The position numbers and the translations under genes were made by a program. 64,000 nt of DNA from Erysipelotrichales bacterium (lineage in GTDB: Bacteria; Bacillota_I; Bacilli_A; Erysipelotrichales; Erysipelotrichaceae): NCBI GenBank assembly GCA_910576855.1, contig CAJTJP010000001.1:124001-188000 (forward strand), written 5' to 3'. Below the pieces are notes generated by a model. The model saw only the letters and a list, made by a program, of their open reading frames with translations, had not been told where the DNA came from and searched no databases. This document shows, piece after piece, positions 53,710-61,482 of the stretch (its first letter is position 1; every line of letters begins with the position of its first letter).

Positions 53710-56700
53710 ATGAATCGTAAAATGATTATAACTGGAATTAGCTTGATGTGTTTATTATCGATAGGAAATATGATTCATAATATTTCAAATACAATCTATG
53801 GATATACGCCCACTTTTCATTTAAAGAAAGGTGCTAAAGTAATTTATGGAGAGTATAAAAGTCAAGAACAAATATGGGATGTTGGAAATATAGACTCAAA
53901 TCAAATATTGCTGATGTCAACAACAGGTTTGGGTGAATTTCCTGTTTTTGGTTCTAGTACTGCATCTTCTTGCAACATGGAGCCAACCTCTCATCATTAT
54001 TTATATTGTCCAACAACCATTTTACATGATGAGATTAGGAACATTCTTTTAAATGTTGTTGAAACAGCTAATACAATTGATGTACCGTTCTTACCTTCTA
54101 TTAAGCAATTGGAAGATGGAGGGAGTTTAGGATTATTAGTAAATGATAGAGAATTTAAAGATGATACTGATTACTGGGTGGACGGCTCTGTAAATATGCA
54201 TGGATATGGCGGTAATTATTATGGATATATTGAATTCAATGTTATCATGGTCGGCAAAACCACTTCCACGCCACTTTATTCTATACCAATATATTATGGC
54301 AAAGGAAATACTTCCCTTCCATTATCTAATCGGATAACGACGAGAACCTCAACGATACCGAATTCAGTTACTGATCCAGCTGAGGTGCAGCTTCGTCCAT
54401 TTATGATAATTAGTAATGAAGTATCTTTTGCCGCTCCGGTCAGTTTTTCAGATGGTAAACTTCATCAATACATGCAAACATCTAGCATTCCGGGAGATAA
54501 ATCTGTGGCAAACGCAATGCAGCTAAGAATAAAAGATTTGTCATTAACTGCTCACTTTATGGATGTTAAAAATAGAGATGGCAGATCGATTTTTAAATCA
54601 GTGAAAGATAGTGAAATATACTTACAAGTAGATGCAAATAAAGTGCAGAATACACATATCTCAATCTTATTATATGATATCAATACGCATGAATTAAAAT
54701 ATTATAAAGTGATAGAACCAACAAGGAACGGAATTAATGATTATGTGTTAGATTTGACGGATATTCCAATAGGAAAATATGATTTGGCAGTGATTAATGA
54801 AGACATTGATACAACATCTGGAAGACCGGTGATTGCTTCCGAAATTTCAGATACAATGCCTTTGGAAATCGTTGCACCATTAACCATAACAACAACTCCA
54901 AGGACTGGTTTAGAATATAACAGGAATGTAAATAACGGAGATACTGTAGCTACTTACACAACCAAAGACGGTGTAAGCCCAATTACTGTGAGTGTTGTAA
55001 GTGATACAAGTGTAAATGGGCATGCGAATGATTATCAACTGTTTTCAATATCTAATGGAAATGTCGTTGTTAATGATCCAAATGGTTTGGATGCCGGTGA
55101 CTATTATTTCAAACTCAATGCAATTGATGATAATGGAGATCCGGTAGGTGGTGTAAATAGTAATACTATTCATATTGTGGTCGCAAAGAGTAATCCGACA
55201 GTAGCGTTCAATAATCCGAGTACCACCAAGAAATCAATCGCAGCTGCCGCTACAGCTTGGAATGAAACAGCGACTGCGACTCCAAGTACAGGTACTAAGA
55301 TAACCTATAGTATTACGGGTGGTGATGTATCACTGATCTCAATTAATCCTGATACAGGAGCGATTACTTATACAGGAAGCAATGCGTTCGGTAAGGTAAA
55401 GATAAGGGCAACGGTTGATGATGATCCGACAACGGGAAATGATAATTATAATTCAGCATTTGTTGAAAAAGAAATCGTGATCTATCGAGAGGTAGACGGA
55501 AGTGTAACACCGCATGCCAATTCATCAGATACAACGATTCCTACCTTTACAGCTTCTGATTCCAATGTCAGAACAGGGGGAATTATCGGTACGATACACG
55601 GAACATTCGGTACACCCGATACGATAGGCGGAAGTACAACGACTTATCATTATGGTTTAAAACCGGGAGTAGGAAATGCGAGCTTTTTTAGCGTTGATCC
55701 CAATACCGGTGTCATCAAGACAACAGCGAATTTAGGAGTGAACAGCTATCATATCACAGTAACGGTAAGTGATAACTGGAGCACAAAGGAAATTCCTGTA
55801 ACAATCAATGTCGGAGTAGCTGCGGCAGAGAATCTGAAGTTTTATGAGAACAGTACCTCGAATACAGTGATAACGACAAAGAGTGTGAAGGCAACAGATA
55901 CAGGAGTGACGGTCTACGCGACAGTCAAAGGAAGCACCAATAATAATCCTGTCACTTATCGTATTAAGGATGGCTCAACAAATGTAATCACAGTGAATTC
56001 AAGCAGCGGAGCGATAACGATCAACGGGGTAGGAACGGTCATCATTGTCGCAGAGAAAAACGGAGCTGCAGGACAGGCCAACGCAAGTGCTGAGCTGACC
56101 TTTACGGTAACTGCGGGAACACAGAATTTCATCTATACAGACAGCGCAGGAAATGAGCTTCCTAAAACAAGCAACAAGTATAATGCGATCAGTGAAGTGT
56201 ATGCGCCAAGTAAAACGATTCAGCTCTATACGGCAGGGAATCCGACAGGCAGTACAGTAACATACCGTTTAAAGGCAGGAAGTCCGACTGATGTGATATC
56301 GGTAGACAGTACAACAGGAGAAGTAACGGTATTAAATGCGAGTATCTCACCGAGTCAAATAGATAAGGTGATCGTAGAGGCAACGAGTCATGATCCAACA
56401 GGAAATTACAGTGATAAAACGATAGAGATAGCGATCAATATCACAAAGGCAAATCAAACGATATCGTTTGCGGGAATCACCTATGCGACAAGCGGAAACG
56501 GAACGGTAACGCCTGTCATCAATGAACAGGATATCTCAAGTAATGCAGGTGGAGTCACAGTAAACGATACAGATTACTTTATAACGATAGACAGCGGAAT
56601 CAGCACATCGATCGCATGGACGAATGACGGAGTGAATATTGATTACAGCTACAGTGGAGATAATGGGTTAGATATACCGCTGCATGTAGAGAAGCCGGGG

Positions 56701-58113
56701 AATCGAAACTACAATAAGGCAGAAGCAGACGGCATGATGCACATCATGGGACCGAATGAGAATACATTGGCGTTGAATCGACCGGGAAAAATCATTTACG
56801 GCGATCATTTCACAATCCGAAGCCTACAGGATGATTCAAGCAGTACGAATGTACAGTATACCTTTACGGTGGACAATACGACCTATATCTCCAATCCTAC
56901 CGTAACAGGAAACAAGGCAGAATTTGATGCGTTAAAGTACAGCGGAAGTACAAATATCCAAATCAAGGTGACAAGAACGGCAGACGGAGAAGTACCGCTA
57001 AGTAAAACGATAAGTGTACAGGTGTTACCGAAACCAATCGAAATCATCATTGATGATAAGGCAAAGCTGAAGGGAGAGCAGAATCCAGCCTTGACGTATC
57101 AAGACTTCAAATCACAGCTTGTCACATGGAACGGTGTACAGGATGTGATACAGGCGAATGATATCAAGCTGAGTACTACGGCGAAAACAAACAGTAATGC
57201 AGGAAGCTATCCGATCAAGGGAGACAGTAACCTATTAAATACAGCTTATCCAAACTACACCTTTACATTCAAAGAGGGAACACTAAAAGTCAAAGAGGAG
57301 AACATACAGGATCATTGGTATCATTTAGAATTAGATGATGGAAACAACACCTTATATACAGGCGGATGGACAAATAAGGATGTGAACATCATCAGCGACC
57401 ACAACGATTATATCAACCTATCGTTAGACCAAAGCACATGGAAACCAAACCAAGTCACGGTGACAAAAGAAGGAGAAACGAACCAAAGCTTTTGGATGAA
57501 AAAGAACAGCGGAGCTGTTACGAAAGAGAAGCAGGAAATCATCAAGATAGACAAGACAGCACCAAAAGTAAAAGGCATCAAAGCGAAAGATACCAACAAT
57601 ACCCTACAAAACGTTATCAACAAGCTGACAGGCGGAATCTTCTTTAAGCCGGGGACAGCGTTTGAGATCACGACCGATGATTCTAAAGATAATTTAAAAG
57701 TGAGTGGGACAAAGGAAATCAGCTATAAGGTATATGAGTTGAACAACGGAAGTGAACAGGAAATCAAGAACGGAACACTGGCTGTCACAAACGAAAAGGC
57801 AAAGATCACAATCAGTAATACGGTAGGAAGCTATAAGGTGTGTGTGATAGCGACCGATTATGCAGGAAACACAAATACCGAAAGTTGTCATGAAGTTACG
57901 CTAAAGAAAATCGATGTGGATGTAGACAAAGATGGCAAACCTGATTTCAATGATCCTGATGGAGATGGCTGTCCGGACTTAAACATCAAATGGAAGGATC
58001 CAAATGATGAAACCAAATGGATCGTCATCAACGGGGACAGAAATAATGACGGTATTCCGGACTTAAATATCGACAGTGATGGGGACGGTATACCTTGCAA
58101 TGACGAGAATTAA
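53710..58113 (+). CDS. Giant cell-surface protein, copy 4, lacking the C-terminal anchor
   Basis: 1467 residues. AAAGGA before the ATG. Signal peptide about 1-32 (KMIITGISLMCLLSIGNMI). The head (about 33-380) is unique; the stalk matches copies 1-3 closely (55200-57900). TSP3-like repeats begin at about 1400 but stop after three units with IDSDGDGIPCNDEN. The rest of the repeats, the GANTGD motif and the membrane helix found in the paralogues (about 250-300 residues) are missing. Downstream DNA belongs to a mobile element, so the end was probably lost by its insertion or by recombination. If made, the protein would be secreted rather than anchored. Confidence 0.82.
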   Translation: MNRKMIITGISLMCLLSIGNMIHNISNTIYGYTPTFHLKKGAKVIYGEYKSQEQIWDVGNIDSNQILLMSTTGLGEFPVFGSSTASSCNMEPTSHHYLYCPTTILHDEIRNILLNVVETANTIDVPFLPSIKQLEDGGSLGLLVNDREFKDDTDYWVDGSVNMHGYGGNYYGYIEFNVIMVGKTTSTPLYSIPIYYGKGNTSLPLSNRITTRTSTIPNSVTDPAEVQLRPFMIISNEVSFAAPVSFSDGKLHQYMQTSSIPGDKSVANAMQLRIKDLSLTAHFMDVKNRDGRSIFKSVKDSEIYLQVDANKVQNTHISILLYDINTHELKYYKVIEPTRNGINDYVLDLTDIPIGKYDLAVINEDIDTTSGRPVIASEISDTMPLEIVAPLTITTTPRTGLEYNRNVNNGDTVATYTTKDGVSPITVSVVSDTSVNGHANDYQLFSISNGNVVVNDPNGLDAGDYYFKLNAIDDNGDPVGGVNSNTIHIVVAKSNPTVAFNNPSTTKKSIAAAATAWNETATATPSTGTKITYSITGGDVSLISINPDTGAITYTGSNAFGKVKIRATVDDDPTTGNDNYNSAFVEKEIVIYREVDGSVTPHANSSDTTIPTFTASDSNVRTGGIIGTIHGTFGTPDTIGGSTTTYHYGLKPGVGNASFFSVDPNTGVIKTTANLGVNSYHITVTVSDNWSTKEIPVTINVGVAAAENLKFYENSTSNTVITTKSVKATDTGVTVYATVKGSTNNNPVTYRIKDGSTNVITVNSSSGAITINGVGTVIIVAEKNGAAGQANASAELTFTVTAGTQNFIYTDSAGNELPKTSNKYNAISEVYAPSKTIQLYTAGNPTGSTVTYRLKAGSPTDVISVDSTTGEVTVLNASISPSQIDKVIVEATSHDPTGNYSDKTIEIAINITKANQTISFAGITYATSGNGTVTPVINEQDISSNAGGVTVNDTDYFITIDSGISTSIAWTNDGVNIDYSYSGDNGLDIPLHVEKPGNRNYNKAEADGMMHIMGPNENTLALNRPGKIIYGDHFTIRSLQDDSSSTNVQYTFTVDNTTYISNPTVTGNKAEFDALKYSGSTNIQIKVTRTADGEVPLSKTISVQVLPKPIEIIIDDKAKLKGEQNPALTYQDFKSQLVTWNGVQDVIQANDIKLSTTAKTNSNAGSYPIKGDSNLLNTAYPNYTFTFKEGTLKVKEENIQDHWYHLELDDGNNTLYTGGWTNKDVNIISDHNDYINLSLDQSTWKPNQVTVTKEGETNQSFWMKKNSGAVTKEKQEIIKIDKTAPKVKGIKAKDTNNTLQNVINKLTGGIFFKPGTAFEITTDDSKDNLKVSGTKEISYKVYELNNGSEQEIKNGTLAVTNEKAKITISNTVGSYKVCVIATDYAGNTNTESCHEVTLKKIDVDVDKDGKPDFNDPDGDGCPDLNIKWKDPNDETKWIVINGDRNNDGIPDLNIDSDGDGIPCNDEN

Positions 58114-58124
58114 GAAAAAGCCTT

Positions 58125-58145
58125 ATATAAAGGCTCTAAATGATT
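58125..58145 (+). other. Small hairpin after copy 4
   Basis: AGCCTT and AAGGCT pair over a short A/T loop right after the stop codon, with no T run after. The surrounding gap 58114-58372 contains this, the direct repeat at 58170-58190 and the leader hairpin at 58331. Confidence 0.35.
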
Positions 58146-58169
58146 AAGGCTAGGATTGTTTTTATATTG

Positions 58170-58190
58170 ATTTACACCAGTTTTACACCA
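58170..58190. repeat. Direct repeat TTTACACCA at the putative element boundary
   Basis: Two copies of TTTACACCA with a 10-base period, between the truncated surface gene and the first element gene. Possibly recombinase arm sites. Confidence 0.4.
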
Positions 58191-58330
58191 ATTTTAGAAA
58201 AGCATATTGTAATGCTTTTTTATTGATTATTATATTTGTTTTTATGAATGAAAGAATAGGAAATCATTCTATAATGATAATAGCATATAATTGAATATGA
58301 AGCAACTATATGCGAATACAAACAATTCTC

Positions 58331-58360
58331 AGAGCGTGTAATATGCTCTGTTTTTTTATT
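58331..58360 (+). terminator. Leader attenuator-like hairpin before the PAPS-reductase-like gene
   Basis: CAGAGC pairs with GCTCTG, followed by TTTTTTT, 12 bases ahead of the ribosome-binding site. A very similar element (GCTCTGTTTTTTATT) precedes parA at 59728. Confidence 0.6.
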
Positions 58361-58372
58361 GGAGGAGATAAC

Positions 58373-59422
58373 ATGACATGCATTAAAGAAATGTCCAAAG
58401 AATTAAACACAAAAATAGTAAACGCAATGGAGCGGATAGAACAATTAGTACGCATGACTGATGGCAAATGCTACTTATCTTTTTCTGGTGGGAAAGACAG
58501 TACAGTGGTATTGGCGTTAATAAAAATGTGCCAAGATATATATACGATAAGACCTTATAGTATACCTGCGGTGTATAGCGAAACAGGATTGGAATTAGGC
58601 GCTACAAGTAGGTTTGTTCGATTTATTAAAGACACCTATTATCCAAACATACATATGATACGCCCTATTTACTCTTTTCACTACATAATTGAAAATTTTG
58701 GTAAGCCAATCAAGTCAAAAATGCGGAGCGAATATTTATTTAGATACCATTCTAAAAACAGTCAGAGCGCACTGTCGAATTTACTCGATCCAAAACAAAA
58801 GAAAATATATATAGCAAATAAAGACCTCCATATGTTACATCCTGATTTTAAAATCCAGTGTACTAACAAATGTTGTCTATATCTTAAGAAAAAACCTTTT
58901 GATACATATTCAAAAAATAATGATATCCTCGGATATTTAACTGGATTACGAATGGCGGAGGGAGGGGCTCGTACCATGAATGCGTTGAATAGAGTTAAAA
59001 ATGGCGGTAGATTGTGTATGACTGCAAGTAAAGGAAAAACAGTTATAATGCCAATCATTGACTGGACTAACCAAGATATAGAAGATTTTATAAGTTATTA
59101 CAATGTTCCGCTTTCAGAAGCCTATACTGAATATCATTGTAAAAGAACAGGTTGCTTTCTTTGTCCTTATTCTTTGAATTTAAAGGAAGATTTAAGCGTA
59201 TTGTATTACAATGAACCAAATCGTTATACTGCTGCTATACACTGGCTTAAAGATGTTTATATCGCACAGAACGTAATACTACCTTTTGATTTTACATATG
59301 AGAGAGAGCGTATTAAAAAATGGGCAGATGAATATGACAAAATGAGGTACGATATGATGTTGAAATATAGACCCAATATTGCGTCTAAACATAGTAATTG
59401 CCAGTTATCATTAGATCTTTAA
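58373..59422 (+). CDS. PAPS-reductase-family (PP-loop) protein
   Basis: 349 residues. Start ATG 58373 with TTGGAGGAG upstream; the in-frame ATG at 58310 lies before the leader hairpin. PP-loop SFSGGKDSTVV (about 36-46), then ETGLELG, a Cys cluster CTNKCC (about 162-167) and CKRTGCFLCPY (about 260-270), which may hold an iron-sulfur cluster. Members on mobile elements include IbrA-like proteins and relatives of DndC. The reaction here is unknown; not necessarily sulfate assimilation. First gene of the element, upstream of parA. Confidence 0.82.
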   Translation: MTCIKEMSKELNTKIVNAMERIEQLVRMTDGKCYLSFSGGKDSTVVLALIKMCQDIYTIRPYSIPAVYSETGLELGATSRFVRFIKDTYYPNIHMIRPIYSFHYIIENFGKPIKSKMRSEYLFRYHSKNSQSALSNLLDPKQKKIYIANKDLHMLHPDFKIQCTNKCCLYLKKKPFDTYSKNNDILGYLTGLRMAEGGARTMNALNRVKNGGRLCMTASKGKTVIMPIIDWTNQDIEDFISYYNVPLSEAYTEYHCKRTGCFLCPYSLNLKEDLSVLYYNEPNRYTAAIHWLKDVYIAQNVILPFDFTYERERIKKWADEYDKMRYDMMLKYRPNIASKHSNCQLSLDL

Positions 59423-59428
59423 AGAAAA

Positions 59429-59460
59429 ATAGACTTGTCTATGTAATAAGACAGGTCTAT
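59429..59460. other. Long hairpin after the PAPS-reductase-like gene
   Basis: ATAGACTTGTCT pairs with AGACAGGTCTAT (one G-U) across an 8-base loop. No T run follows. Part of the gap 59423-59755. Confidence 0.55.
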
Positions 59461-59498
59461 CGGTCATATGGTCTAGCAATCCATATGGTAACAAAACT

Positions 59499-59550
59499 TA
59501 ACTCCTACTACCCTTACCTAAGTCAACTTAATGTAAGATGTAGGAGTTAG
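59499..59550. other. Second hairpin, AACTCCTAC/GTAGGAGTT
   Basis: Nine-pair stem enclosing about 33 bases, 40 bases after the previous hairpin. Together with the CCATATGG dyad between them it makes a compact structured region, possibly an origin, a partition site or an RNA leader of the element. Confidence 0.45.
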
Positions 59551-59655
59551 GAACTGGTACCTATCTTCTAACATAAATAAATCTTAAATCAAGATATATT
59601 TGAAGTTTATCTTGATTTTTATTGAAAGTCATGATTGACTAGAAAGGAAATATCA

Positions 59656-59682
59656 ATGAAAACTATAGTATCACTTTTTTAA
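59656..59682 (+). CDS. Eight-residue leader peptide before parA
   Basis: AGAAAGGA followed by ATG and the peptide MKTIVSLF, then TAA. About 25 bases later comes the hairpin CAGGGC/GCTCTG with a T run. A translated short leader before a terminator is the layout of ribosome-controlled attenuators such as that of Tn916. Confidence 0.4.
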   Translation: MKTIVSLF

Positions 59683-59710
59683 GCAACATAGAAATTAAAA
59701 TGAATAATGG

Positions 59711-59736
59711 CAGGGCAAACACGCTCTGTTTTTTAT
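59711..59736 (+). terminator. Attenuator-like hairpin before parA
   Basis: CAGGGC pairs with GCTCTG (one G-U), followed by six Ts, just before the AAGGAGG of parA. Confidence 0.55.
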
Positions 59737-59755
59737 TGCAAATCAAGGAGGAACA

Positions 59756-60580
59756 ATGACAAAAATTATTGCAATATCTAATCAAAAAGGCGGAGTAGGA
59801 AAAACAACAACTACCATAACACTGGGGGCGGGTTTGGTTCAGCAAGGTAAGAAAGTCTTGTTAATTGACTTTGATCCTCAAGGCAACATGACAAGTGCTT
59901 TAGGTGTTAAAGAGCCTGATGAACTAACAAATACAATATCATATCTAATGGATCAAGAACTGAAATCACAACCTATCCTCATGAAAGATACTATTCTTAA
60001 GCATAATGAGGGAATGGATTTCATTCCTTGCAATATCAATTTAGCAAGTATAGACGCAAAACTCGTCAATACATTTTCAAGAGAGAAAGTTTTAAAAAGA
60101 GTGCTGAGCAGGGTTAAGAATAAATATGACTATATCCTTATTGATTGTCTGCCTACGATCAATTTATTGAATATAAATGCTTTGACTGCGGCAACTGATG
60201 TCATAATACCTGTGCAAGCAGAGCATTTATCTATTATGGGATTGCGCTCATTACTTGACAGTGTAAAAAGAGTAAAAAGAGAATTGAACAGAAAACTCAA
60301 TATTGAGGGCATTGTAATCACAATGACTGATAATCGAACTAACCTATCTAAAATTGTAGAAAAAACTATAAGAGACAATTTAGGAAATTCAATCCATATC
60401 TTTGCTGAATCTATACCTCGTTCTGTGCGTGTCGCTGAAAGTAGCCTTGCAGGGTGCAGTGTCGTACAGACAGATCCTCATGGAAAAGCAACAAAGGCTT
60501 ATCAGAGCATAGTTATGGAGGTCTTGATGAATGAAGAAAAATCAATTAGAAAACTCCATGAAAAATATAGGGATCGCTGA
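59756..60580 (+). CDS. parA: ParA/Soj partition ATPase of the mobile element
   Basis: 274 residues, AAGGAGG before the ATG. Deviant Walker A NQKGGVGKTTTT (about 8-19), DFDPQGN switch region (about 40-46) and LIDCLPTINLL (about 127-137). It binds DNA non-specifically with ATP and positions the ParB-bound element for segregation. Its last 50 bases overlap parB. Closest in style to ParA proteins of Firmicute plasmids and integrative elements rather than the chromosomal soj. Confidence 0.94.
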   Translation: MTKIIAISNQKGGVGKTTTTITLGAGLVQQGKKVLLIDFDPQGNMTSALGVKEPDELTNTISYLMDQELKSQPILMKDTILKHNEGMDFIPCNINLASIDAKLVNTFSREKVLKRVLSRVKNKYDYILIDCLPTINLLNINALTAATDVIIPVQAEHLSIMGLRSLLDSVKRVKRELNRKLNIEGIVITMTDNRTNLSKIVEKTIRDNLGNSIHIFAESIPRSVRVAESSLAGCSVVQTDPHGKATKAYQSIVMEVLMNEEKSIRKLHEKYRDR

Positions 60581-61463
60581 TTTTTACAAAACACAAGAGG
60601 AATTGGAACAAGGAGAATTAGGGAAATACACTTACATTAAAATTAGTGAAATTGATGATTTTCCCGATCATCCGTATGGACTGCATGAGGATAGCGAGGA
60701 CATGAAACAATTAAACGAAAGCATTGCTAACAATGGGATTTTGAATCCTGTATTGATACGACCAAAAAATGATAATAGATATGAGATGATTTCGGGACAT
60801 CGAAGAAAATATGTAGCAGAATTGAATGGTATGCAAGATATTCCATGTATCATAAAAGAATTATCAGATGAACAGGCAACGATTCTCATGATTGACTCGA
60901 ACATAACACGGGAGAATATACTTCCCTCTGAAAAAGCCAAAGCATATAAAATGCGCTATGAAGCAATGAAACATCAAGGTAAAGCAACTTCTAGCCCACT
61001 GGGCGAGAGGCTGTTGTCTATTACTAAAATGAGTCAAGAAGTAGGAGATAGTGAAAGACAAATTAGTCGCTATATACAGTTAAATAATTTAATACCCGAA
61101 ATCTTGAAATTGGTAGATAACGGTAAAATGAAGTTACGACCCGCAGTAGAGATATCAAGACTATCTGAAAAAGAGCAAGAAGATTTGCACGAAATAATCC
61201 AAGTAGAGGGGCGTGTCCCATCTCTTGAGCAAGCGGAAAAAATGAAAAAAACAAGTAGATTAGGCAGACTTACGGATGATCGCATACTGGAAATCATGAT
61301 TGAGCAAAAGCCGAACGAGCAAGACAGGTATATCATTAAACAAAATGAGGTAAGGAAGTATATTCCAAAGTCGTATACACCGAAACAGGTACAAGACCTC
61401 ATAATTGAATTGTTGAAACAATGGTATCAAAAAAGACAAAGAGAAATGGAACAAGAGCGTTAA
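60531..61463 (+). CDS. parB: ParB-like partition protein
   Basis: 310 residues. GGAGG lies 9 bases before ATG 60531, inside the end of parA. The ParB/Srx domain has IAN-NGILNPVLIRP and the CTP-binding GHRRKYVAEL (about 88-97), and ENILPSEKAKAYKM follows. A helix-turn-helix region (about 160-200) and a helical C-terminus complete it. It binds a parS site, not identified here, and works with ParA. Confidence 0.93.
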   Translation: MKKNQLENSMKNIGIADFYKTQEELEQGELGKYTYIKISEIDDFPDHPYGLHEDSEDMKQLNESIANNGILNPVLIRPKNDNRYEMISGHRRKYVAELNGMQDIPCIIKELSDEQATILMIDSNITRENILPSEKAKAYKMRYEAMKHQGKATSSPLGERLLSITKMSQEVGDSERQISRYIQLNNLIPEILKLVDNGKMKLRPAVEISRLSEKEQEDLHEIIQVEGRVPSLEQAEKMKKTSRLGRLTDDRILEIMIEQKPNEQDRYIIKQNEVRKYIPKSYTPKQVQDLIIELLKQWYQKRQREMEQER

Positions 61464-61482
61464 AGAAAGGACGTGAAAATGT

